Positions 8,173 through 14,874 of a stretch of 64,000 nt of DNA are shown here, piece after piece. The stretch is taken from assembly GCA_903848955.1 (NCBI GenBank), contig CAINHS010000015.1:61526-125525 (forward strand), read 5' to 3'. The DNA comes from an uncultured beta proteobacterium. Lineage in GTDB: Bacteria; Pseudomonadota; Gammaproteobacteria; Burkholderiales; Rhodocyclaceae. Within the stretch, counting starts at the first letter, position 1; each line of letters starts with the position of its first letter. The notes beneath the pieces are model-generated. The model was not told the origin of the DNA. It ran no database searches and saw only the letters and a list, made by a program, of their open reading frames with translations. The position numbers and the translations under genes are program-made.

Positions 8173-8301
8173 ATGGAACAGAAACAGTTTGAACGCGGCA
8201 CCAGTCTGTCCATCTTTGTCAGCGACCGGCGCGAGGATATCGGCGCGCTGATCGCCGCCCTGACCATCGCACTGGGCGTGCTGTACTTCATCGGCAAGTA
8301 A
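8173..8301 (+). CDS. Small single-span membrane protein next to the YeiH-type transporter
   Basis: A 42-residue protein beginning MEQKQFERG and ending YFIGK. It has a charged N-terminal half containing SDRRED and one C-terminal hydrophobic segment of about 18 residues (GALIAALTIALGVLYFIG). The ATG has AGGGGAAC just upstream and lies 11 bases after the transporter stop, so it is very probably translated in the same operon. I recognise no named family. It may be an accessory or stabilising subunit of the long YeiH form. Confidence 0.75.
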   Translation: MEQKQFERGTSLSIFVSDRREDIGALIAALTIALGVLYFIGK

Positions 8302-8313
8302 GCCGCGGCATCC

Positions 8314-8778
8314 ATGCAGGCGCCCTCGGTTCTGCTGCTGTGCCATCACGGCACCGGGGGCGCGGCACTGGCCGAACAACTGGCCTATGCTGTAGCCGAA
8401 CCCGGGCAAACCACCATTGTCCATTGCCTGGTCGTTCCTGAACTGTGGGCCGGCATGCAAGGCGATGACTGGCTGAACAATGCCTCGACGCGCGACTCCT
8501 TCGCGCACTATGTCGAACAACTCCTGGAAAAGGACGCCAAGCTCGAACTCGCCGCGATGGCTGCGCGCTGCAGCGGGCGCGGCCTGGCCTGCAGGCAGGT
8601 GGTGCGTTTCGGCGATCCGGCCGATTGTGCGGTCGCCATCGCCGCCGAAGAAAAGGCCGGACTGGTCGTCATCGGCCCGCCGCGGCCAAAGGGACTGCCG
8701 GGCTTGCGTTCCCGCATGGATCTGGAGCGGCTGGTGCGCGGTCTCGCCTGTCCGCTGCTGGTCGCCAGCGGGAAATGA
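8314..8778 (+). CDS. Universal stress protein (UspA family)
   Basis: A 154-residue soluble protein with the UspA fold: an N-terminal strand (SVLLLCHHGTGG), a helical middle and the C-terminal VVIGPPRPKGLPGLRSRMDLERLV...CPLLVAS. The usual GxxG-9-GS nucleotide pattern is altered, so ATP binding is uncertain. It lies 12 bases after the 42-residue peptide gene and overlaps the next gene by 4 bases (ATGA), which places it in the transporter operon. UspA partners next to transporters often act as regulatory subunits; here that is inference. Confidence 0.82.
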   Translation: MQAPSVLLLCHHGTGGAALAEQLAYAVAEPGQTTIVHCLVVPELWAGMQGDDWLNNASTRDSFAHYVEQLLEKDAKLELAAMAARCSGRGLACRQVVRFGDPADCAVAIAAEEKAGLVVIGPPRPKGLPGLRSRMDLERLVRGLACPLLVASGK

Positions 8779-9425
8779 ACCCCGGCGGCACACCCGCCGG
8801 CAGCGCATCGAACACCACGCAACACTCCGGCGCGCAGGATGCGGCCTGGGCCAGGGCCGACATCCCGCTCTCAGCGCAAGAGACCTTCGCCTTCCTTGCC
8901 GACATTGAGCGCCTGTTCCGACTCAATCCCCTTCTCGAAATTTCCTCCTGGCAGCAGCAGGCCGGCATCAACGGCGCCTGCCGGCTCGAGGCCCTGAACG
9001 AAAGCAACGGCTGCGCTTACGCAGTGGGAATAACCATAACCGGAGTCATTCACGACCAGGCCATCACCCTGCTCTATGACCGGGGCATCAAGGCATCAAC
9101 CGAACTGCGGATCGAACCGGCCGGCGAAGGATCGTCGCTCACCATCACCGAGCATTACCATCCGCTCGAGAATCAGGATGACCAGCGCTTCAAGGAAGTG
9201 GATCGCAGCCTGGTGCCGTGGCTTGCGGCAATCCGCGGGCATATTGCGGGACTTGCCCGCTACGGCTGGCTGCCCGGCTACCGCTGGTGGGTCGGGCGCT
9301 TCATGCCGGGAATGCCGCCGCGCCAGCGCCGCATGGTGCGCATGATGGTATGGATCAGCCTTCTCGAATTCATCGTATTTCTCTGTGTCGCCACCATCTT
9401 CTGGCTGGAGCGGCAGGGCAGCTGA
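8775..9425 (+). CDS. SRPBCC-fold (polyketide cyclase/START-like) protein with C-terminal membrane anchor
   Basis: A 216-residue protein. Residues about 27-170 look like a SRPBCC ligand-binding domain (ADIPLSAQETFAFLADIERLFRLNP, then alternating strands and a long helix). The C-terminus holds one membrane segment (VWISLLEFIVFLCVATIFWL) after a basic stretch (PPRQRRMVRMM). It would be a cytoplasmic domain tethered to the inner membrane, suited to binding a hydrophobic ligand. Its ATG overlaps the UspA stop. No ligand can be deduced. The gene ends the operon, facing a leftward gene across 29 bases with no clear terminator. Confidence 0.72.
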   Translation: MNPGGTPAGSASNTTQHSGAQDAAWARADIPLSAQETFAFLADIERLFRLNPLLEISSWQQQAGINGACRLEALNESNGCAYAVGITITGVIHDQAITLLYDRGIKASTELRIEPAGEGSSLTITEHYHPLENQDDQRFKEVDRSLVPWLAAIRGHIAGLARYGWLPGYRWWVGRFMPGMPPRQRRMVRMMVWISLLEFIVFLCVATIFWLERQGS

Positions 9426-9454
9426 GTTGCGCGACAGGGGCCGGCGCCCGCAGG

Positions 9455-10351
9455 CTACAGAACCAGTTCCAGTCCTTCGCGGGAAAGAAGAATCTCGGGT
9501 TCGCCCGGGCGCCCCGGGGCATACTCCGCCGCCTCCAGCGCCGCGGCAAAGGCGCGTTCAAGATCGTCGTCCGAACGCGTCGGCTCATGGTGGGTGCAAA
9601 TCAGCTTTTTGACACCGAGGCGGCGTGCCCAGGCAATGTTGCCTTCCAGCGTACCGTGCCCCCAACCCACCTTGGTCGCATACTCGGCCGCCGTGTAGGA
9701 ACTGTCGGCAATCAGCACGTCCAGCCCGGCCAGCGCCTGGTCGAGTTGCCCCTGCTGCGCGTCGATCATCTGCTGATATTCGGCGTAACCCTCGTCCTGC
9801 GGGGCGTACATGTTCGTCCACGCCTCGTGGTCGCCGGTAAAAAACACCGACTTGCCGTTGCAGGCAACACGATAGCCGAAGTTGACCACCGGGTGATTGA
9901 GCAGTAGCGGCGTCACCGTGGCGTCACCGACAGTCACCGGTTCGCCGATGGAGAGCGTCTCGTATTCGATCCTCGCCATCATCTCCACTTCCCGCACCGG
10001 GAAATAGCTGTATTGCAACTGCACTTCCATGATCTGGTCGATGCCCCTGCCGGCAACGACGTCGTAGCCGCCGTGGATGCGCACCGTATTGCCGGGGATA
10101 TAAAGCTGAGTGAAGAACGGCAGACCCTGGATGTGGTCCCAATGCGTATGGGTGATGAACACCTGGGCCTGCACCGGCATCTGCTTCAGCAAGGCCTGCG
10201 CCAGCGGGAATATGCCGGTACCCGCATCGAGAATGATGAGCGAACCATCGTCGCTGCGCACTTCGATGCAGGTCGTGTTGCCGCCATAGCGGAAAGTATG
10301 CGGGCCGGGCGATGGAATCGAGCCGCGCACCCCCCAGAAATGTATCTTCAT
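9455..10351 (-). CDS. MBL-fold metal-dependent hydrolase
   Basis: A 298-residue metallo-beta-lactamase-fold protein. The HxHxDH motif is THTHWDHIQG near residue 65; later ligands are NHPVVNFGYR, FTGDHEAW, ADSSYTAAEY and CTHHEPTRSDD. The opening MKIHFWGVRGSIPSPGP is typical of a group often annotated as phosphoribosyl cyclic phosphodiesterase-like or RNase Z-like. The start at 10351 overlaps the stop of the upstream HDOD gene by 4 bases. The substrate is unknown; pairing with an HDOD protein suggests a signalling role. Confidence 0.88.
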   Translation of the reverse strand: MKIHFWGVRGSIPSPGPHTFRYGGNTTCIEVRSDDGSLIILDAGTGIFPLAQALLKQMPVQAQVFITHTHWDHIQGLPFFTQLYIPGNTVRIHGGYDVVAGRGIDQIMEVQLQYSYFPVREVEMMARIEYETLSIGEPVTVGDATVTPLLLNHPVVNFGYRVACNGKSVFFTGDHEAWTNMYAPQDEGYAEYQQMIDAQQGQLDQALAGLDVLIADSSYTAAEYATKVGWGHGTLEGNIAWARRLGVKKLICTHHEPTRSDDDLERAFAAALEAAEYAPGRPGEPEILLSREGLELVL

Positions 10352-11217
10352 TCCTCTTTGCCCACCTGAGCGAACATCATGGCGTCCTCGACAATCTTGT
10401 CCAGCGAACCGATTTTCGCCGCCAGCGCTTCGATGTCGTCGCCGAAGCGCTCCGCAGCGGCGCAGGCTTCCGTTGCGCGCCAGGGATTGCCGCTGTCGCC
10501 GATTTCGCGCAAGCGCACCACCTGATCGGCGACCCGCAGGCAGTCCATCATGACAGACGGTTCGGCCAGCGGATTGTGGTGATCGCGAATGCAATCGACG
10601 AGATGCACGGGAAACGCCCAGCGCTTGGCCAGCAGCGCCCCGACCAGGCCGTGATCGACACCGATCACGGTCTTTTCGGCCTCGTGCAGGGGCACCGAAT
10701 GCTCGGCTGAATGCGTCAACGCATCGCGAAATTCCGCCGCCAGAAACTGGGCAAACACCACCTTGCCGAAATCGTGCAGCAGGCCGGCGATGTAACAGTC
10801 GCCCGAGTCCGCCTCGCCTTTGGCGAACTGGGTCGCCAACTGACGGGCGACACCGCCGACCACCAGCGAATGCAACAGGTAGCGCTGGACGTCGAAACCC
10901 GCCGCATTCATGCGCGGCAGTATGCCCACGGCGGCGAAACCCAGTGCCAGGTTCTTGATGGTGTTGATGCCGAGATAGACCACCGACTGGCCGACCGAGG
11001 TGATCTTGGATGGCAGGCTGTAGTATGCCGAATTGATGACCTTGAGAATCTTGACGGTCATCACCGGGTCCTTTTCGATGACGGCGACCAGTTCCTTGGG
11101 AAGACAGTTTATGTTGCGCGTCAACTCGAGAACCCGCTGCACACTGCGCGGGAACGCCGGCATGCGCTCGACGGCGGTACCCAGCTTGCGTTCGAGTTCG
11201 GGAGTCATTGCGCTCAA
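10348..11217 (-). CDS. HDOD-domain signalling protein
   Basis: A 289-residue cytoplasmic protein consisting of one HDOD domain, an HD-related fold usually lacking catalysis and acting in signalling. Visible features are PAFPRSVQRVLELTR, IEKDPVMTVKILKVINSAYY, SVGQSVVYLGINTIKNLALG, IAGLLHDFGKVVFAQF and DHGLVGALLAKRW. The start appears to be TTG at 11217, because GAGGAGGAG is well spaced for it and too far (about 15 bases) from the internal ATG at 11208. It is translationally coupled to the MBL-fold gene. Confidence 0.9.
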   Translation of the reverse strand: MSAMTPELERKLGTAVERMPAFPRSVQRVLELTRNINCLPKELVAVIEKDPVMTVKILKVINSAYYSLPSKITSVGQSVVYLGINTIKNLALGFAAVGILPRMNAAGFDVQRYLLHSLVVGGVARQLATQFAKGEADSGDCYIAGLLHDFGKVVFAQFLAAEFRDALTHSAEHSVPLHEAEKTVIGVDHGLVGALLAKRWAFPVHLVDCIRDHHNPLAEPSVMMDCLRVADQVVRLREIGDSGNPWRATEACAAAERFGDDIEALAAKIGSLDKIVEDAMMFAQVGKEE

Positions 11218-11274
11218 TTCAATCTCCTCCTCAGGAGATTCCGATTATAGCGAGCGATTCAAGCGGCGGCTTGC

Positions 11275-12171
11275 TCAGGCAGACTCAGGCCAAACGGCAA
11301 CTCTTTCGTGGTAACGCGCCCGGTACAACAGGCGCCGGCGCGGCGGTGCGTCGGCGAAGCCGGAGCGGTCATGCAGCACGTTGTTGCAGACCAGTCCCAT
11401 GCCCGGCTCCAGGCGTCCGTGCAACTTCCAGGGCAGCGGCGCCGCGAGCAGGCGGCTCAGTGCCGCAACGGCAGCCTGCGTAGCGGCATCGCCGCGCCAT
11501 TCGATGCTGATGCTGCGCGCCGTGTAGCGCATGTGCAGGAAGCCGGCGCCATCGACCGAGAATACCGGTCCGGCCTGAGCGGCACGCGCCACGCCGTTCT
11601 CGTCGCTGCGCGGCGGTATGGTCATGGCATCGTCGCGAGAGAGCGCGCGGACATGATCGGGATTCTCGTCGCGCAGCAGAATGTAGGCGATCTCGTGGTC
11701 GAGCAACTGGTTCTCGCCGCCGCTCTCGGCGCTCTGCACACAGTGCAGCAACAAGCCGCGCACAGTGTTCTGCGGCACGTTGTAGTAGCCGTCGGTGTGC
11801 CACTTGATCGGCTTGTCGGTGTAGGGGATGAATTCCCTGCGTTCGCCCCGCTCCTCGGCGCCGCGCACCGAAATCGGCGAGATGGCGTCGCTGTCTGTCA
11901 GCCAGTGGCTGTCGAGGCGGTGCAGGCCGAGTTGCGCGCCGAGGCGGCGCGGAATCTCCTTGTCCTCGGCACCGACGGTGTTGCTGGTGTAGATCGCCAT
12001 GTTGGCGGTGGCGCAACGCTGCAGCAAGGCAGCGCGCTCCGCTGCGGCGAGGGCCCGCGGATCATCGAGCGCCACCAGGATGTCCTCGATGCGACGCGGC
12101 GCGCTGTCGAGCTTGCGCTCGCGCCAGCGGTGATAGGCGGCAAGGTCTGCGGGATCGAAGGGGCCGGGCAT
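11275..12171 (-). CDS. TauD/Gab-family Fe(II)/2-oxoglutarate dioxygenase
   Basis: A 298-residue protein with the features of a taurine dioxygenase/clavaminate synthase-like enzyme. The iron motif HxD is in KWHTDGYYN near residue 140, the distal histidine in NNVLHDRSGF and the oxoglutarate-binding arginine in RRRLLYRARYH near the C-terminus. Such enzymes cleave sulfonates or hydroxylate small acids; TauD releases sulfite from taurine. Here the gene follows an unknown 202-residue gene by 2 bases and lies in the leftward set of genes behind the dsrA-divergent sulfur genes, so a sulfur substrate is plausible but unproved. The start at 12171 avoids an arginine-rich upstream extension with no family similarity. 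Confidence 0.87.
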   Translation of the reverse strand: MPGPFDPADLAAYHRWRERKLDSAPRRIEDILVALDDPRALAAAERAALLQRCATANMAIYTSNTVGAEDKEIPRRLGAQLGLHRLDSHWLTDSDAISPISVRGAEERGERREFIPYTDKPIKWHTDGYYNVPQNTVRGLLLHCVQSAESGGENQLLDHEIAYILLRDENPDHVRALSRDDAMTIPPRSDENGVARAAQAGPVFSVDGAGFLHMRYTARSISIEWRGDAATQAAVAALSRLLAAPLPWKLHGRLEPGMGLVCNNVLHDRSGFADAPPRRRLLYRARYHERVAVWPESA

Positions 12172-12173
12172 GG

Positions 12174-12782
12174 CTAATCCGCCACCACGGGACTGCCGCG
12201 GCGCGCGCGCGGGGTCGCGGCTTGCGGATGAAACAGGCCGGCAAGAGTCTTCTCCAGCGCCTTGACGGCTTCGGGGGATTCGATTTCCATGACCTGATCG
12301 ACCGCCCACAGGCGATCCTTTTCCGGCAGCACCTCCTGCAGACAGGCGGCGAAGCAGCGACGGAAACCGAAATCGGGACCGTCCGCGGCATAGCCGTGAT
12401 CGGCATATTCCGCACCGCGCCGGTTGAACAGGTCGAGGAAGTGACGCCGGCACTGCCCCGGCGTCACGTCGACCAGCAGCATGTCGCGATTGTCCTCGAT
12501 CGCCGCCGCCATGCGCTGCGCCAGGGCTGTGGTGAATTCGCCGCGCTGTTCCGCCACCAGTTCGCGATAGGCGACGCGATCCGCCGCATGCGCAAGGAAA
12601 ACCATGAACTCGCAGACGAAGTCGAAATAGGCGCTGCCCAGATCGATGTCATATTCCGCCTCGCGCATGCGCTTGATCGAATCGATCGCCAGCTTCCATG
12701 CCAGCAAAGCAATGACACCGGCAAGCTCCGCCATCGAGCGCGCGCGACCGTCGTGAAAAGTGGAGCGGATCCTGATGGCCAT
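12174..12782 (-). CDS. Hypothetical protein upstream of the TauD-like gene
   Basis: A 202-residue protein, probably all-helical, that I do not recognise. It opens MAIRIRSTFHDGRARS, has a moderately hydrophobic segment (MAELAGVIALLAWKLAIDSI), then acidic and aromatic helices, and single cysteines in GQCRRHFLDL and RRCFAACLQEV. It has no signal peptide or clear membrane span. It ends 2 bases before the dioxygenase start, so the two are co-expressed. The upstream DsrC-like gene is 109 bases away across hairpin repeats. Confidence 0.7.
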   Translation of the reverse strand: MAIRIRSTFHDGRARSMAELAGVIALLAWKLAIDSIKRMREAEYDIDLGSAYFDFVCEFMVFLAHAADRVAYRELVAEQRGEFTTALAQRMAAAIEDNRDMLLVDVTPGQCRRHFLDLFNRRGAEYADHGYAADGPDFGFRRCFAACLQEVLPEKDRLWAVDQVMEIESPEAVKALEKTLAGLFHPQAATPRARRGSPVVAD

Positions 12783-12812
12783 ATGTCTTACCTGTCGAGC
12801 GCAGCGAGCTAA

Positions 12813-12860
12813 CTGGTTACCCCCGCCCCGGGGCGGGGGCCGGGGGGTGGGGCGTTATTG
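12813..12860 (-). repeat. Dispersed hairpin repeat, copy 1 (GC-extreme form)
   Basis: On the minus strand this resembles the copies at 13248-13291, 17329-17395 and 25010-25080: a C-rich run, a hairpin, then GTAACCAGTT. Its core is a perfect 20-bp palindrome, CCCCCGCCCC/GGGGCGGGGG, at 12820-12839. It lies in the gap between the unknown 202-residue gene and the DsrC-like gene. A further small hairpin (GGCTATT/AATAGCC, 12884-12900) overlaps the stop of the DsrC-like gene. Confidence 0.65.
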
Positions 12861-12891
12861 GGGCAACGCCGAAGGGGAAAGCCGGCTATTT

Positions 12892-13230
12892 TCAATAGCC
12901 GCCTTTTCCCTTCGGCTGCGGCAATCCGCCCACCTTGCAGCCCTCCTTGGCGGCGCCGCCATCGGGGAACAGTTCGAACAGCAGCGCGCTGTCGGCTTCG
13001 GGCATGTCGCCTTCATCCTGCAGGCCCTTGATCAGGTTGCGCATGTTCGGCGTGTGGCCGTCCTCGCGATACTTGGTGCGGAGGAAGTTGATAACCTTCC
13101 AGTGCTGCCCGGTGAGCGTGATGCCGCAGGCCGCGGCGATGACCTGCACCGCCTCCTCGCTGAAGTCCGGCTCCAGCAGATAGCCGTAGTCGTCAGCTTC
13201 CTTTTCAACGCCGTTGATGGTGTAGCTCAT
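12892..13230 (-). CDS. DsrC/TusE-family protein lacking the penultimate cysteine
   Basis: A 112-residue DsrC paralogue. The fold is clear: an N-terminal strand region (YTINGVEKEADDYGYL), ITLTGQHWKVINFLRTKYRE and LFELFPDGGAAKEGCKVGGLPQP. True DsrC ends in a flexible arm with two cysteines; here the inner one is present (GCKVGG) but the arm ends PKGKGGY, so the penultimate cysteine is absent. It therefore cannot form the normal DsrC trisulfide or intramolecular disulfide and may be a regulatory (RspA-like) or sulfur-relay variant. The canonical DsrC is at 18688-19023. GAGGAG lies 7 bases before the ATG. Confidence 0.9.
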   Translation of the reverse strand: MSYTINGVEKEADDYGYLLEPDFSEEAVQVIAAACGITLTGQHWKVINFLRTKYREDGHTPNMRNLIKGLQDEGDMPEADSALLFELFPDGGAAKEGCKVGGLPQPKGKGGY

Positions 13231-13247
13231 GGGTGATCTCCTCTAAC

Positions 13248-13291
13248 TAGTCGTCCCTTCCTGCAGGGAAGGGGTTGGGGGAAGGGTCGAT
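13248..13291 (-). repeat. Dispersed hairpin repeat, copy 2
   Basis: Read on the minus strand, the sequence TCGACCCTTCCCCCAACCCC followed by a TTCCCTGCAGGAA hairpin and GGGACGAC matches the start of the copies at 17329-17395 and 25010-25080. It lies between the tandem TusA gene and the DsrC-like gene, just upstream of the latter's ribosome binding site. Confidence 0.7.
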
Positions 13292-13313
13292 AAAAACCGG
13301 ATGCAGGACGCCT

Positions 13314-13796
13314 TCAGGCCTTCTTCAAATAGAACTCGTGAATGCCGCGTCCGGACTCATGCGAAAACAGCAGATCGGCGGCACCTGCCCGGGCCCAGGA
13401 CGCAATATCGTCCGCCGATCCCGGGCAATCGCTGACAAGTTGCAGCACCTCGCCCGACTTCATGCCCTCCAGCAGTTTCCTGGCCTGCACGATGGGACCG
13501 GGGCAGGACACGCCGCGCATGTCGAGGGTGACATGGGCGACGGGCGTGGTGCTGGCGCCGCCGGCGCGCTGAATCAGGTAGGCGCTCTTGCCGTCCGCCA
13601 GCCTCTCGCTGCCGAGCACGGCGTTGCCGGTGACTTTTGCCCATGAGAAGAGGTCGTCTGCCGTGCCGGGACAGTCGGAAATCAGCCGCAGGGTCTGACC
13701 GGGCTGCAGGTCGTCGACAAGTTTTTTGGCGCCCAGCAGAGGCGCCGGACAAGGCAGGCCGCTTACATCAAGGGTCAAGGTGGCAAGGTCGGACAT
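13314..13796 (-). CDS. Tandem TusA-domain sulfur-transfer protein
   Basis: A 160-residue protein made of two TusA (SirA-like) domains in tandem. The first has LDVSGLPCPAPLLGAKK near residue 10 and the second LDMRGVSCPGPIVQARK near residue 91; each keeps the CPxP cysteine that carries a persulfide. Each repeat also has DCPGTADDLFSWAK or DCPGSADDIASWAR. Single-domain TusA (about 80 residues) passes sulfur to DsrEFH and DsrC; a covalent pair could hold two sulfurs or act as a relay. It lies between the Cas6-like and DsrC-like genes in the operon divergent from dsrA. AGGAGAT precedes the ATG. Confidence 0.93.
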   Translation of the reverse strand: MSDLATLTLDVSGLPCPAPLLGAKKLVDDLQPGQTLRLISDCPGTADDLFSWAKVTGNAVLGSERLADGKSAYLIQRAGGASTTPVAHVTLDMRGVSCPGPIVQARKLLEGMKSGEVLQLVSDCPGSADDIASWARAGAADLLFSHESGRGIHEFYLKKA

Positions 13797-13826
13797 GAGG
13801 AATCTCCTCGATTGGTAGTGTGGTGG

Positions 13827-14420
13827 TCAGTCGCCGACAGCGGCGACCGATTTATGAGGAACGAAAATGCCGCAGCCCAGCGTACGATGCGCGCCCAGGC
13901 CGGCTTCCTGTACAGACAGAGATTCGGCACGCGCCAAACCGTGCAACATCAAGCTGAAACCGCGTACCACGCCGTCGGCCGCGCGCAGTTCGCGTGCCTT
14001 GCCGCTGATCAGTTGCGGCGTAAGGCCGCGCGCCGCCAATTGGGAGCGGCAACGCTCAAGAAACTCGATCTCGTCCGCGGCGTCCACGCTGACGAAATGC
14101 GAATAGACAACACCACGGGCGGGCAGCAGCGGCCGCACGCTGCAGGCCCCGACTTTCAGCAAAATGCCATCCAGATCGAGCCTGGCACCCGCCAACGCGC
14201 CGGCGCTGACACTGCGGTGCAACGGCAGGCGCAGAGCCAAGCGGCTGCGGCGGCCGACAAAGCGCATGCCCTCGCCGCGCGCCAGGCCTGACAGCGGCAG
14301 GATGCCGGCCTCGGGCTCTTCATCAAACCAGGGCAAGGCACGGCGCACCGCCTGCGCCAAGGCACAGGCGTGATCGTCGCCCAGCGTGCCGTCTTCGAGC
14401 GCAAACACGACATCGGCCAT
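13827..14420 (-). CDS. Cas6/Cmx6-like RAMP-fold protein without a CRISPR array
   Basis: A 197-residue protein resembling the Cas6 branch known as Cmx6. The C-terminal glycine-rich segment (LGAHRTLGCGIFVPHK) fits the family's G-loop, and RLALRLPLHR plus two ferredoxin-like halves fit a RAMP fold. Cas6 normally cuts CRISPR RNA, yet no repeat array or other cas gene is in the window; the gene is embedded among sulfur-relay genes. It may process another RNA or have lost nuclease activity. The start at 14420 is chosen because GAGGAGG lies 11 bases upstream. The family call rests on motif memory and should be treated as moderate. Confidence 0.62.
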   Translation of the reverse strand: MADVVFALEDGTLGDDHACALAQAVRRALPWFDEEPEAGILPLSGLARGEGMRFVGRRSRLALRLPLHRSVSAGALAGARLDLDGILLKVGACSVRPLLPARGVVYSHFVSVDAADEIEFLERCRSQLAARGLTPQLISGKARELRAADGVVRGFSLMLHGLARAESLSVQEAGLGAHRTLGCGIFVPHKSVAAVGD

Positions 14421-14449
14421 CAGCGCTGAAGCCTCCTCAGACAAGCGAT

Positions 14450-14689
14450 TCAAACGGCCTCCCCGTCCCGCCCGGGCATGCCGGGCTGCGCCGCGGCCCA
14501 CGCGCACAGCACCTTGCCCCAGCGCGCCGCGGTGACCGGATCGATGTCAAAAATGGTGAAGCGGCTCGCCTCGCGAATGCGCGTGCGCAGCAGCGGCATG
14601 CCGCCGGCCTCGAAGACGAACTGCTGCAGTTCGATCTCCTGGTTGCCGAGAGGCACGCGAAACTTGTCGAGCGAGGTAACGGTATCCAA
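14450..14689 (-). CDS. Small hypothetical protein, first gene of the dsrA-divergent operon
   Basis: A 79-residue protein of unknown function, rich in hydrophobic and acidic residues, with a single cysteine (GKVLCAWAAAQ) and no export signal. The start is TTG at 14689, supported by GAGGGG 6 bases upstream; no in-frame ATG is available. It heads the leftward sulfur operon, with the Cas6-like start 29 bases beyond its stop. It shares the 185-base intergenic region with dsrA, so both transcription units could be co-regulated. Confidence 0.6.
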   Translation of the reverse strand: MDTVTSLDKFRVPLGNQEIELQQFVFEAGGMPLLRTRIREASRFTIFDIDPVTAARWGKVLCAWAAAQPGMPGRDGEAV

Positions 14690-14798
14690 GAATTCCCCTC
14701 TATGTGGAAGCGGACTATGGCACCAGCGACGGGTATCCGGCCATCACCGGATGGGAGTGCAAGCATATAACTCTTTCGGGTAGGTCGAATTACCTTAC

Positions 14799-14830
14799 AG
14801 GAGTATGGTTTGTGCACCGCACAGACTCCT
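14799..14830 (+). promoter_or_regulatory. Leader hairpin upstream of dsrA
   Basis: Within the 185-base gap between the divergent operons, TGTGC-ACC-GCACA forms a tight hairpin enclosed by AGGAGT/ACTCCT arms, ending 44 bases before the dsrA ATG. A second palindrome, ATCCGG/CCGGAT around 6 bases, lies near 14737-14754. No convincing -35/-10 pair is seen. The hairpins could be an operator or an mRNA leader element. Confidence 0.35.
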
Positions 14831-14874
14831 ACCATCGTGCCATCAAGTTACCCCCGACAACGAGGAGAAACCCC

